From Granulosicoccaceae sp. 1_MG-2023 (GTDB lineage: Bacteria; Pseudomonadota; Gammaproteobacteria; Granulosicoccales; Granulosicoccaceae), in assembly GCA_030546905.1 (NCBI GenBank), contig JAUOPI010000005.1, forward strand, positions 1 to 64,000: a stretch of 64,000 bases of DNA, written 5' to 3'. The translations under genes were made by a program, and so were the position numbers. Position 1 is the stretch's first letter. The number at the start of each line of letters is the position of its first letter. Below the pieces are notes generated by a model. It did not search any database. It was not told the origin of the DNA and saw only the letters and a list, made by a program, of their open reading frames with translations. Of the stretch, positions 40,997 to 50,230 are shown one piece after another.

Positions 40997-43185
40997 CCAA
41001 ACGCATTACCGGCAGCGTCGTCCTGATGGGCGTGCTGTTTGCGGTTCTGGTGGTGTCGCTCTATGTGCTGAGCAACACCACCGAAAGTGTCGATAGCTTC
41101 GGCAAATATTATTTCTGGCTGCTGATCACCGACGCGGTGGTGCTGATTTTCATCGCGATTCTGATCGCCGCCAATTCCGTGCAGATGCTGCGCGAATTCC
41201 GCCGCCGGGTGGCCGGTTCACGGCTGACCGTAAAGCTGATTATCATGTCGGTGTTTCTGGCCTTGGTGCCGGTGACACTGGTGTATCTGTTCTCGGTGAA
41301 GTTCCTCACCGCCAATATCGACAGTTTTTTTGACATCGAAGTCGAAGAAGTGCTGCAGGATGCGCTGGAGCTGAGCCGCGATTCGCTGGATCAGCAAATG
41401 CGTGTGATGCGCCGGGTTACCACCGAGGTGGCAGGCCAGGTGGCCGGCGTGCCGCGCGATCAGGTCGGAGCCTTGCTGGAGACGCTAGGCGGGCGCATCG
41501 ATGCGTCCGAACTGAGTGTATTGGATCGTGACAATACGCTGCTGGCCAGCACCGGCTTTTTCGGTGATACGGAGATCGAGCCGGAGCGTCCGCCGCAGTC
41601 GATTACGCTGAACGCCGCCGAGGGCCTGCCTTATGTCGGTGTGGACCCCTACGGTGCCGGGGATCTGGTGATCCGCGTGGTGGTGCCGGTGCTGCGTGAC
41701 GACGATGTGGACGGGCATGATGTGCTGCAGGCCCTGTATCCGGTGGGCAAGCGTTCCAGTGAGCTGGCGCTCGGGGTGCAGGAAAGCTACCAGCGCTATC
41801 AGCAGATGGCGTTTCTGAGCAATCCCCTGAAACTCAGCTCCTTGCTGACCTTGTCCCTGACGCTGGCGCTGAGCGTACTGACGGCGCTGTGGTTTGCCTT
41901 TTACGCTGCGCGGCGCATGATGGTGCCGATCCATAATCTGGTCGAAGGCACCAAGCAGATCGCGGAAGGGGATTACTCGATCCGGATCTACAAACACGGC
42001 AACGACGAGATCCGCTATCTGGTTGACTCCTTTAACGAAATGACCGGCCGGCTCGAGCAGTCGAGCATTCTTGCGGAACAGTCGCGCCAGCGTCTGGAGA
42101 GTCAGCGGGCCTATCTGGAGACCGTGCTGCGGCATATTTCCACCGGCGTGCTGGCGCTGGATGCCGACGGTATGCTCAACACGGTCAATGATGCGGCCGC
42201 GCAGATTCTCGGCGAGGACATCAAGGATCTGTTCGGTTTGCGGCTTACCGATGCCGGCGAGCAGGCCAGCGCGATCCACCAGTTTGTGGCGGCCAATCAG
42301 CAGTATCTCGGTGAGCGTCAGGACTGGACTCAGGAAGTGGAAATCTTCGGTCCGCGGGGCCGCCGCCTGCTGCTCTGCCGGGGCGCGCAGTTGCGTGATC
42401 CGGAGGGGCGTTCGACCGGCGTGGTGGTGGTGTTTGACGATATCACCAGCATTGTGCAGGCCCAGCGCAACGCGGCCTGGAGCGAAGTGGCGCGGCGTCT
42501 GGCGCACGAGATCAAGAATCCGCTGACGCCGATTCAGTTGTCGGCCGAACGCTTACGGCGCAAGTATCTGGACAAAATGCAGGGTGAGGACGCGCAGCTG
42601 CTGGACCGTCTGACCCACACCATCGTGCAGCAGGTCGACGCGATGAAGTCGATGGTCAAGGCTTTCGCCGACTATGCCGATGCGCCGGCGGCCAGGTTTG
42701 TCCGCACGGACTTCAATTCGCTGGTGCTTGAGGTGGTCGATCTGTATCGCGATGTGGAGGACAAGGTGGATATCGCCTTGCAGCTCGGTACCAATCTGCC
42801 GACGATTCCCGCCGATGTGACACGCATGCGGCAATTGCTGCACAATCTGATCAAGAATGCGCTTGAGGCACAGAAGGACAGCGAACACGCCTATGTTCTG
42901 CTGGAAACCTGCCTGCGGGTGCAGGGCGATGACCGGCAGCTGCAGGTACGGGTCGAGGACAGGGGGCCGGGTTTTCCGCTGGATCAGCTGGATATGGTGT
43001 TCGAGCCCTATGTTACGTCCAAGCCCAAGGGAACCGGCTTGGGGCTGGCGATCGTTAAGAAGATCGTCGAAGAGCACAACGGACTGGTGATGATTGAAAA
43101 CAATGAGCAAGGCGGTGCCAGCGTCATAATGCGTTTTCCGATCCCGGCAAGCGCGCCGCCCATGGAGTTCATACGCGATGAGTAA
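40981..43185 (+). CDS. NtrY-like sensor histidine kinase
   Basis: 734 aa inner-membrane sensor. Predicted helices at about 11-30, 45-64, 84-106 and 284-310, with a periplasmic region of about 170 residues before the last. A HAMP domain (about 310-362), PAS domain (about 372-490), and HisKA box with His509 in RRLAHEIKNPLTPIQL follow. The HATPase has N box (LIKNALEA), DRGPGFP and KGTGLGLAIVKKI. The layout is that of NtrY. It overlaps the start of the paired regulator by 8 bases. Confidence 0.92.
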   Translation: MAAGLTKRITGSVVLMGVLFAVLVVSLYVLSNTTESVDSFGKYYFWLLITDAVVLIFIAILIAANSVQMLREFRRRVAGSRLTVKLIIMSVFLALVPVTLVYLFSVKFLTANIDSFFDIEVEEVLQDALELSRDSLDQQMRVMRRVTTEVAGQVAGVPRDQVGALLETLGGRIDASELSVLDRDNTLLASTGFFGDTEIEPERPPQSITLNAAEGLPYVGVDPYGAGDLVIRVVVPVLRDDDVDGHDVLQALYPVGKRSSELALGVQESYQRYQQMAFLSNPLKLSSLLTLSLTLALSVLTALWFAFYAARRMMVPIHNLVEGTKQIAEGDYSIRIYKHGNDEIRYLVDSFNEMTGRLEQSSILAEQSRQRLESQRAYLETVLRHISTGVLALDADGMLNTVNDAAAQILGEDIKDLFGLRLTDAGEQASAIHQFVAANQQYLGERQDWTQEVEIFGPRGRRLLLCRGAQLRDPEGRSTGVVVVFDDITSIVQAQRNAAWSEVARRLAHEIKNPLTPIQLSAERLRRKYLDKMQGEDAQLLDRLTHTIVQQVDAMKSMVKAFADYADAPAARFVRTDFNSLVLEVVDLYRDVEDKVDIALQLGTNLPTIPADVTRMRQLLHNLIKNALEAQKDSEHAYVLLETCLRVQGDDRQLQVRVEDRGPGFPLDQLDMVFEPYVTSKPKGTGLGLAIVKKIVEEHNGLVMIENNEQGGASVIMRFPIPASAPPMEFIRDE

Positions 43186-44536
43186 CCCTTTGATACTGGT
43201 TGTCGATGACGAGCCCGATATCCGCTCGCTGGTGCAGGAAATCCTCGAAGACGAAGGCTATGACGTGCAGGTGGCCGGTGATGCGGGCGCGGCGCGTGAA
43301 GTGCTGGCCGAACAGCGCCCGGCGCTGATGCTGCTCGATATCTGGATGCCCGGCGAGGACGGTATCACGCTGCTGAAAGATCTGCGCCAGAACGGTCAGC
43401 TGGGTTTCCCGGTGGTGATGATGTCCGGTCACGGCACGGTCGAGACCGCCGTCGAAGCGACCCGCCACGGGGCTGTGGACTTTATCGAAAAACCCCTGTC
43501 ACTGGCCAAGTTGCTGCTGACGGTGGAAAAGGCCCTGGTGCAGCCGGTCAGTGATGATGTGACCGGGCAGGTGACGGAAATCACGCCGCTGATCGGCAAT
43601 AGCAGCTATATGAACCGGCTGCGCGATGAGATTGCCGCGCTGGCGCCCAAGGACCTGAATCTGCTGATTGTCGGCGAGCCCTCGACCGGCAAGTCGCTGG
43701 TCGCCCGGCATGTGCATGCGGCCAGCCAGCGCTCGGCGGGGCCGTTTATCCTGCTGCGTTGCGACAGCCTGTCGAGTGCCAATGCCGCCCGAGAGCTGCT
43801 TGGCGAGAACAGCCACGGCTCACTGAACTGCGGCTATCTGGAGTCGGCCAACGGCGGTACGTTGGTGCTGGAAGATGCCGAGCAGCTGCCGGAGGTGGCC
43901 CAGACGCTTCTTCTCGACGCGCTGACGCGCCGCGAGATCCGCCGCGCCGGTGCGCTCAGCCGCCTGCCTCTGGATATCCGCGTTATTGCCACGACCGCGG
44001 CTGATTTGCCGGCGCTGGTGCGGCGCGGGGAATTTTCCACCGAACTCTACAGCGCCCTGAGCACCGCCACGCTCGAGTGCAAACCGCTGCGTGAGCATCC
44101 CGAAGACCTGCCGGCGCTGCTGGAGCATTTTGTTACCGGCTTCAGCGAGAGCGAAAACCTGCCTTACCGGCATTTCAATGTGGCCGCGCAGAACCGTCTG
44201 CGCAATATGTCCTGGCCGGGTAATCTGCTGGAACTGAAAAACCTGGTTCAGCGGCTGATGATCCTGACCCCGCAGGTGGAGGTCGAAGCGCGCGATGTGG
44301 ACCGTGTGCTCGGCGGCGGCGCGGCCCCGGAACCGGCGGGCCTGTTTTCCGGGCTGTCGCTGGATCTGCCGCTGCGCGAGGCGCGCACGGCGTTTGAGCG
44401 CACCTATATGCTCTACCAGTTGCAGCTGGCCGAGGGCAATATCGGCGAGCTGGCCAAGCGCGTCGGCATGGAGCGCACGCATCTTTACCGCAAGCTCCGC
44501 TCACTGGAGATTGATCTGGGTAAGGCGCGCGACTGA
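43178..44536 (+). CDS. NtrX-like response regulator with degenerate AAA+ domain
   Basis: 452 aa. The receiver domain is intact (Asp10/Asp11, phospho-acceptor Asp54 in LLDIWMPGEDG, Lys105). The central domain aligns with sigma54-activator AAA+ domains, but key parts are changed: Walker A reads GEPSTGKS; the GAFTGA loop is absent (ELLGENSHGSLNCGYLES takes its place); Walker B reads LVLEDAEQL rather than LFLDEIGDM; and the arginine-finger segment REDLFHRLN is replaced by STELYSALS. A Fis-type HTH ends the protein (about 410-450). It probably binds DNA without activating sigma54. Forms an operon with the kinase. Confidence 0.9.
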   Translation: MSNPLILVVDDEPDIRSLVQEILEDEGYDVQVAGDAGAAREVLAEQRPALMLLDIWMPGEDGITLLKDLRQNGQLGFPVVMMSGHGTVETAVEATRHGAVDFIEKPLSLAKLLLTVEKALVQPVSDDVTGQVTEITPLIGNSSYMNRLRDEIAALAPKDLNLLIVGEPSTGKSLVARHVHAASQRSAGPFILLRCDSLSSANAARELLGENSHGSLNCGYLESANGGTLVLEDAEQLPEVAQTLLLDALTRREIRRAGALSRLPLDIRVIATTAADLPALVRRGEFSTELYSALSTATLECKPLREHPEDLPALLEHFVTGFSESENLPYRHFNVAAQNRLRNMSWPGNLLELKNLVQRLMILTPQVEVEARDVDRVLGGGAAPEPAGLFSGLSLDLPLREARTAFERTYMLYQLQLAEGNIGELAKRVGMERTHLYRKLRSLEIDLGKARD

Positions 44537-44665
44537 GAGGCCGTCGTTGCAGTGCCGCATCGGCGGCTGAATTCGGCTACAATGCGCGCGACTTCCCCGT
44601 GACTTGCCGCTGTCATTCAGTGCGGGGTTGGGCCGGTTTAGTGCTTCACGGAGAAGAATCCGAAC

Positions 44666-46042
44666 ATGAAAATCATTGTCCTCGGCGCCGGTCAGGTCGG
44701 CTCCACGGTAGCGCAGAATCTGGCCAGGGAAAATAATGATGTAACGGTGGTCGATACTGACAGCGAGGTCCTCAGTGCGCTGTCCAATACCTTCGATTTG
44801 CGTACGATTGAGGGTTACGCCTCGCACCCGCATGTGCTCAAGGACGCCGGGGCCGAAGACGCCGATATGATCGTCGCGGCGACCAATGCCGATGAGGTCA
44901 ATATGGTGGCCTGTCAGATCGCCTATTCCATGTTCCACACCCCGACCAAAATCGCCCGTATCCGCTCCCAGGGTTATTTGTCCGAGGGGGCTCAGCTGTT
45001 CAAAAACGACCACATCCCGGTCGACGTACTGATCAGTCCCGAACGTCTGGTCACAGACCATATCGAACGCATTATCGAACACCCGGGCGCGCTGCAGGTG
45101 GTGGGCTTTGCCGAAGGCCGCGTCAGCATGGTCGGTGTGACGGTTGACGACAAAGCGCCCATGAAAGACAAGGCGGTCTGGCAGTTGTCGGTTTTATTGC
45201 CGGATGTGGAAACCCGCGTTATGGCGGTGTTCCGTGACGAACACGCGCTGATTCCCGACGGCGATACGGTGATCCACGAAGATGATGTGGTGTTCTTTCT
45301 GGCCATGCGCAAGGAAACCCGCGAGGTCATGGCGCAGTTCCGGACCACCGAAAAGCGCAACAAGCGCATCATGATCGCCGGTGGCGGCAATATCGGGGCA
45401 GGGCTTGCACATCGCTTGCAGGACCGCTATCACGTCAAACTGATCGAGTCGGTCACCGAGCGCGCCGATCAGCTGGCCTCGGACCTGAAAAACGTTCTGG
45501 TCTTCAACGGTGATGCCGCCGATCACGAGCTGCTGATGGGCGAGTACGTCCGTGATATGGATGTGTTTTGTGCGCTGACCAATGATGATGAGGCCAATAT
45601 CCTGTCGGCGATGCTGGCCAAGCGTGCCGGGGCCGGCAAGGTCATGTCGCTGATCAACCGCCCGGCTTACGTGGATCTGGTGGAAAGCGGCTTTATCGAT
45701 CTGGCGGTCTCGCCACAGCAGGTGACCATCGGTGCCTTGCTGACCCATATCCGGCGCGGCGACGTGGTGGCCGTGTATTCCCTGCGCAAGGGCTCGGCCG
45801 AAGCCATGGAGGCGGTTGCCCACGGCGATCCGGAGACCTCTAAAGTTGTCGGCCGCAAAATCGGTGAACTGCCTTTACCCAAGGATGTCACCATCGGTGC
45901 GCTGGTGCGTGAGGGGCGGATGGTCTCGGCTTCCCACGACACCTATGTCGAGCCCGAGGATCACGTGATTCTGCTGGTGCTGGACAAGGCGCATATTCCC
46001 GAGGTCGAGCGGCTCTTCCAGGTCAACGTGACCTTTATCTGA
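44666..46042 (+). CDS. trkA: Trk potassium uptake protein TrkA
   Basis: Peripheral NAD-binding regulatory subunit of the Trk K+ transporter. 458 aa with two RCK modules, each with a Rossmann motif (VLGAGQVGSTVAQNLA at the N-terminus, IAGGGNIGAGLAHRL at about 236) and TrkA-C domains. It follows the ntrYX-like pair by 129 bases, with a possible -10 box TACAAT at about 44577, and precedes trkH by 46 bases. Confidence 0.97.
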   Translation: MKIIVLGAGQVGSTVAQNLARENNDVTVVDTDSEVLSALSNTFDLRTIEGYASHPHVLKDAGAEDADMIVAATNADEVNMVACQIAYSMFHTPTKIARIRSQGYLSEGAQLFKNDHIPVDVLISPERLVTDHIERIIEHPGALQVVGFAEGRVSMVGVTVDDKAPMKDKAVWQLSVLLPDVETRVMAVFRDEHALIPDGDTVIHEDDVVFFLAMRKETREVMAQFRTTEKRNKRIMIAGGGNIGAGLAHRLQDRYHVKLIESVTERADQLASDLKNVLVFNGDAADHELLMGEYVRDMDVFCALTNDDEANILSAMLAKRAGAGKVMSLINRPAYVDLVESGFIDLAVSPQQVTIGALLTHIRRGDVVAVYSLRKGSAEAMEAVAHGDPETSKVVGRKIGELPLPKDVTIGALVREGRMVSASHDTYVEPEDHVILLVLDKAHIPEVERLFQVNVTFI

Positions 46043-46088
46043 GACCGGCTATGTCAATTCCGGGCGCACGCAGCAGAGGGCTTCATTA

Positions 46089-47534
46089 ATGCAATATCGC
46101 GTCATCCAGCGGGTGCTGGGCGTTTTGCTGGCGATTTTCAGTTTGTCGCTGGTCCCTCCGCTGATCGTCTCATTGTATTTTGACGACGGTGCGCTGGTGT
46201 CATTTCTTGATGCATTTATTCTCACGCTGGGGACAGGCTTGTTGTTGTACTGGCCGGCCCGGCGCGAGGTGGCACAACTGGGAATCCGCGAAGGCTTTCT
46301 GGTCGTGGTGCTGTTCTGGTCAGTGCTGGGTTTGTTCGGTGCCTTGCCGCTGTATATGCACGATCCGCTGGACCTGAGTGTCGCCGAAGCGATATTCGAA
46401 TCCCTGTCGGGCCTGACCACAACCGGTGCGACGGTCATCGTCGGCCTGGACACCTTACCCGAATCGATCCTGTTCTACCGCCAGGAAGTGCAATGGCTCG
46501 GTGGTATGGGCTTGATTGTGCTGGCCGTGGCGATCCTGCCCATGCTTGGCATAGGGGGGATGCAGTTGTACAAGGCCGAGATACCGGGGCCGACCAAAAA
46601 CAAACTCACACCGCGGGTGGCCGAGACCGCCAAGGCGCTCTGGTACATCTATCTGACTCTGACCTTTCTATGCGGCATGGCCTACTGGTTTGCCGGTATG
46701 ACCCCGTTTGACGCCATCGGGCATGCATTTTCGACCGTGGCGGTCGGCGGGTTTTCCACCCACGATGCCAGTCTCGGTTACTTCAACAGCCGCGTGATCG
46801 AGATGATCGCAGTGGTGTTCATGATGGTCTCGGGTGTGAACTTCGCCTTGCATTTTATGGCGGTGCGTAGCCTGTCGGTGCGCCCCTACGGCAAGGACAG
46901 CGAGTTCAAAGCCTATGTGCTGGTGCTCGGGCTGGTGATGTTTATCACCAGCGGCTATTTGTATATCACCGGCGAAGAGGGCGCCCGGGCGTCGTTTTTT
47001 GACGGCATTTTCCATGCGGTTTCAATCGGCACGACAACCGGCTTTACCACCCGCGAGTACTACACCTGGCCGGGTTTCCTGCCGGTGATGCTCCTGTTTG
47101 CCAGTTTTGTCGGCGGTTGTGCCGGCTCGACCGGCGGAGGCATGAAGGTCATCCGCGTGTTGCTGCTCTTTAAACAGGGCATGCGTGAGCTGACCCGTCT
47201 TGTACATCCCAAAGCCACCTTGCTGGTTAAGGTCGGCAATCACGCCATGCCGAATAATGTGATCGACGCGGTGTGGGGCTTTTTCGCCACCTATGTTGCA
47301 TTGTTTGTGTTGATGCTGCTGGTGATGATGGCGCTGGGGCTGGATCAGGTTACGGCGTTTTCCTCGGTGGCAGCCTGTCTTAACAACCTCGGACCGGGAC
47401 TCGGTGAGGTCGGGGCCAACTACGCCAGTTTGAACGACGGCCCGCTGCTGGTCCTGTGTGTGGCGATGTTGCTCGGGCGGCTTGAGATCTTTACTTTTAT
47501 CGTACTGTTTACTCCGGCTTTCTGGCGCAAATAA
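46089..47534 (+). CDS. trkH: Trk potassium channel subunit TrkH
   Basis: 481 aa multi-pass K+ channel subunit. Four selectivity-filter-like loops are visible, including LSGLTTTGATVI, STVAVGGFSTHD, SIGTTTGFTTREY and NLGPGLGEVG. It works with TrkA in K+ uptake. Its TAA stop overlaps the ATG of the following methyltransferase (TAATG). Confidence 0.97.
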   Translation: MQYRVIQRVLGVLLAIFSLSLVPPLIVSLYFDDGALVSFLDAFILTLGTGLLLYWPARREVAQLGIREGFLVVVLFWSVLGLFGALPLYMHDPLDLSVAEAIFESLSGLTTTGATVIVGLDTLPESILFYRQEVQWLGGMGLIVLAVAILPMLGIGGMQLYKAEIPGPTKNKLTPRVAETAKALWYIYLTLTFLCGMAYWFAGMTPFDAIGHAFSTVAVGGFSTHDASLGYFNSRVIEMIAVVFMMVSGVNFALHFMAVRSLSVRPYGKDSEFKAYVLVLGLVMFITSGYLYITGEEGARASFFDGIFHAVSIGTTTGFTTREYYTWPGFLPVMLLFASFVGGCAGSTGGGMKVIRVLLLFKQGMRELTRLVHPKATLLVKVGNHAMPNNVIDAVWGFFATYVALFVLMLLVMMALGLDQVTAFSSVAACLNNLGPGLGEVGANYASLNDGPLLVLCVAMLLGRLEIFTFIVLFTPAFWRK

Positions 47535-48118
47535 TGACCGATTCTGCAGAAAAATGGGATGCCCGCTATCGTGCCGGCGACGGGCGGCCGGCACCGCCGG
47601 CGCAGGTGTTGAGTGAAAACCGGCATTTGTTGCCCGACAGCGGCCGCGCACTGGATCTGGCCTGTGGTCTGGGCGGCAATGCCTTGCTGTTGGCCGAAGC
47701 CGGACTTGAGACCGCCGCCTGGGACATTTCGGCAGTGGCGCTGGAAAAACTCTCGGCCGAGGCCCGGGCCCGTTCCTTATCGGTGACAACGTGTTGCTGC
47801 GATCTCAGTGCGACCGCTTTGCCCCGTGCACAGTTTGATGTGATTGTGGTCAGCCGCTTTCTTGAGCGCGCTCTGAGCGGGCCGATTTGCCAGGCGCTGA
47901 CGCCGGGCGGGGTGCTGTTCTACCAGACATTCACCCGCGAAAAGACCACTTCGGCAGGTCCGTCCGATCCGCGTTTCCTGCTCGGAGCGAATGAATTGCT
48001 GCGGTTGTTTGCCGGCTTACGCGTGTTGGCTTTCCGTGATGAAGGCCGGCAAGGGGATGTCAGCACAGGGCTACGTAATGAATCATGGATTGTGGCGAAA
48101 AAAGAGGAGCTTCAATGA
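47534..48118 (+). CDS. Class I SAM-dependent methyltransferase
   Basis: 194 aa. N-terminal KWDARYRAGDGRPAPPAQVL and SAM-binding motif LDLACGLGGNALLLAEAG are those of TehB/thiopurine-type small methyltransferases. Asp in AWDISAVAL binds the SAM ribose. The substrate cannot be predicted. Its start overlaps trkH and its stop overlaps the TPR gene start, so it is part of a coupled gene run. Confidence 0.85.
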   Translation: MTDSAEKWDARYRAGDGRPAPPAQVLSENRHLLPDSGRALDLACGLGGNALLLAEAGLETAAWDISAVALEKLSAEARARSLSVTTCCCDLSATALPRAQFDVIVVSRFLERALSGPICQALTPGGVLFYQTFTREKTTSAGPSDPRFLLGANELLRLFAGLRVLAFRDEGRQGDVSTGLRNESWIVAKKEELQ

Positions 48119-48453
48119 CGGATACCACGGTGTTTGAGCAGATGCTCGAACTGGGCAAGGACAACGCATTACTGCGCTTTACGCTCGGCTCGGCGTTCCA
48201 CCGGCAGGGCCGTTACGCTGAGGCCGTCGAACACCTGCAACAGGCGGTCAGTTACTCGCCGGAATACACTGCCGCCTGGAAGCTGCTCGGTCGTTCGCTG
48301 GCCGATGCGGGGCGCAGCGAAGAGGCGGCGAAGGCGTTTGAGCAGGGCCTGCTTGCCGCGCGCGGCAATGGCGATAAACAGGCTGAAAAGGAAATCACGG
48401 TGTTTCTCAAACGTGCCCGGGCACAGGCCGGCGACAGTTCTCATGACAGCTGA
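48115..48453 (+). CDS. Small TPR protein
   Basis: 112 aa, almost entirely three TPR-like helical hairpins (LLRFTLGSAFHRQGRYAEAV, TAAWKLLGRSLADAGRSEEA). The ATG is preceded by GAGGAG and overlaps the preceding stop. Cytoplasmic, likely a protein-binding adaptor. Its last 11 bases overlap the acyltransferase start. Function unknown. Confidence 0.82.
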   Translation: MTDTTVFEQMLELGKDNALLRFTLGSAFHRQGRYAEAVEHLQQAVSYSPEYTAAWKLLGRSLADAGRSEEAAKAFEQGLLAARGNGDKQAEKEITVFLKRARAQAGDSSHDS

Positions 48454-49447
48454 CAAGAACAACAGCAAACAGGGCGGTGCGGTGGTGGAGGGCGCGGGAC
48501 GCGCTTTCGCAATGGATCTGTTGCATCCGCGTTATTGGGGTGTGTGGGCAGGCATAGGCCTGATGACACTGATCCGTCTGTTGCCCCGGCCGCTGCGCAA
48601 TGGGCTCGGTTCGGTTCTGGGCCGCTTGTATCTGAAAAAAGACAGCAATCACCGTCATTATGCGAGGGTCAATCTTGCAATATGCTTTCCGGAGCTTAGC
48701 CCGCAGGAACGCTATGAGTTGCTGAAAAAGCACTTTATACGCTTTTTTCAGGTCATTCTCGATGCGCCGCTGTTCTGGTGGGGCAATGACGCCATGGTCC
48801 GCAAACGCGTGCGTGTGGTCGGCGCGGAAGAGGCCGATAAAGCGATCAAAGCCGGTGAGAGCGTGATCTTTCTGGTCAGCCACAGTCTTTCGATCGATGC
48901 GATTACCACCCGGCTGGCGATTGACTACAAAATGCAGGGCTTTTACAAGCCGTTCAAAAACCCGGTGATTGACTGGCTGATCTTCCGTCTGCGTTCCAAG
49001 CGCGGCGGGCGCTTGGCCGCACGCGGTGAAGGCTTTAAAACCGTGATCCGCGATCTCAAACGCGGTATGACGCTGTTTTATCTCAGCGATGAGGATCTGG
49101 GCCGGGACGGCTCGGTGTTTGCGCCGTTTTTCGGCCGGCCCAAGGCCACGCTTGCCATGTTGCCGCGTATTACAAGCATGACCGGCGCCAAAGTCTTTCC
49201 GGTCTACTGCCATTATTTACCCGAAAGCGGCAGCTACCAGATCAGCATTCTGCCGGCGCTGAAGGATTATCCCAGCGGGGATGCTGTCAAAGACGCCTGT
49301 CTGCTTAACCGGGCAACGGAAAATACCGTGATGATCTGCCCCGAGCAGTATTTGTGGAAGTTGCGTTACTTCAAAACCCAGCCCGATCCGGACACCAAAA
49401 ACCCTTACCGTCAGGCGCGCGACGGTGAGTTCGACCTGCCTTTGTAG
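48443..49447 (+). CDS. Lipid A biosynthesis lauroyl/myristoyl acyltransferase (LpxL-like)
   Basis: 334 aa of the LpxL/LpxM (HtrB) family, which adds secondary acyl chains to lipid A at the inner membrane. The HX4D motif is HSLSID; YKPFKNPVIDWLIFRLRSKRGGR, LSDEDLGRDGSVFAPFFG and CPEQYLWKLRYFKTQP are typical. The ATG lies inside the TPR gene, so the longer open frame reaching back to 48134 is an overlap. Acyl specificity is not evident. Confidence 0.93.
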   Translation: MTADKNNSKQGGAVVEGAGRAFAMDLLHPRYWGVWAGIGLMTLIRLLPRPLRNGLGSVLGRLYLKKDSNHRHYARVNLAICFPELSPQERYELLKKHFIRFFQVILDAPLFWWGNDAMVRKRVRVVGAEEADKAIKAGESVIFLVSHSLSIDAITTRLAIDYKMQGFYKPFKNPVIDWLIFRLRSKRGGRLAARGEGFKTVIRDLKRGMTLFYLSDEDLGRDGSVFAPFFGRPKATLAMLPRITSMTGAKVFPVYCHYLPESGSYQISILPALKDYPSGDAVKDACLLNRATENTVMICPEQYLWKLRYFKTQPDPDTKNPYRQARDGEFDLPL

Positions 49448-49478
49448 GTGAGGTCACTTATAACAGGGGAGTTAAGCC

Positions 49479-50099
49479 ATGGGCACAGGTATGCAGGCAG
49501 GGATTCTGGCCTTGCTGTGGCTGATCTATTTTGTATTGCACAGCTGGCTCGCCTCTGACCGGCTGAAACAGCGGGTGGCGCAACTGTATCCGGATCTGGC
49601 CCCGGGCTACCGGCTGGCCTACAACCTGTTCGCGACGGTGTCGGTTCTTGTGCCTTTGTATCTGATGTGGCGCTGGCGGGGTGAGTTGCTGATTCACTGG
49701 CAGGGGCCGTGGTGGTACGTGTCTGCGGCCATGACCGCACTGGCCGCTGTGGTCTTGCTGCTGTCCATGCGCCACTATGACGGCGGGCATTTCCTCGGGC
49801 TTCGGCAATGGCGTGAGCGCCGTGTGTCGCCCGAACACGGCGCGCAGTTTGTCATTTCTCCTATACACCGCTTTGTGCGCCATCCCTGGTATTTTGCCGG
49901 GCTGTTGCTGATCTGGTCGCGCAATATGGATTTGATGATGTTGGTATCGGCGCTGGCCTTAAGCCTTTACCTGATTATCGGCTCGCGCATTGAAGAGGCG
50001 CGTCTGTGCCGCCAGTTCCCGGATGACTACCCGCGTTACCGGCAGCGTGTTGCAGGACTGATTCCGCTGCCCTGGAAGATTCTGCGCAACAGGCGTTAA
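49479..50099 (+). CDS. NnrU/isoprenylcysteine methyltransferase-like membrane protein
   Basis: 206 aa with about five membrane helices. C-terminal motifs HRFVRHPWYFAGLLLIW and GSRIEEARLCRQFPDDYPRYRQRV are those of the ICMT/PEMT/NnrU superfamily, whose members use SAM or act in nitrite/NO pathways. Preceded by GGGGAG. Its biochemical role cannot be told. Lies 31 bases after the acyltransferase gene. Confidence 0.8.
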   Translation: MGTGMQAGILALLWLIYFVLHSWLASDRLKQRVAQLYPDLAPGYRLAYNLFATVSVLVPLYLMWRWRGELLIHWQGPWWYVSAAMTALAAVVLLLSMRHYDGGHFLGLRQWRERRVSPEHGAQFVISPIHRFVRHPWYFAGLLLIWSRNMDLMMLVSALALSLYLIIGSRIEEARLCRQFPDDYPRYRQRVAGLIPLPWKILRNRR

Positions 50100-50230
50100 G
50101 GCGCCGCGCCTCAGACCAAGGTAGCAGCTGTCCGGCACTGTTGTCGTATTGGCAGGGTGTCCTGACGGCGGTAAGAATGGCAGGCTGGTACTGATTGTTT
50201 GTCGCCGCATTCCGGCAGCAGGAGCGCTGA

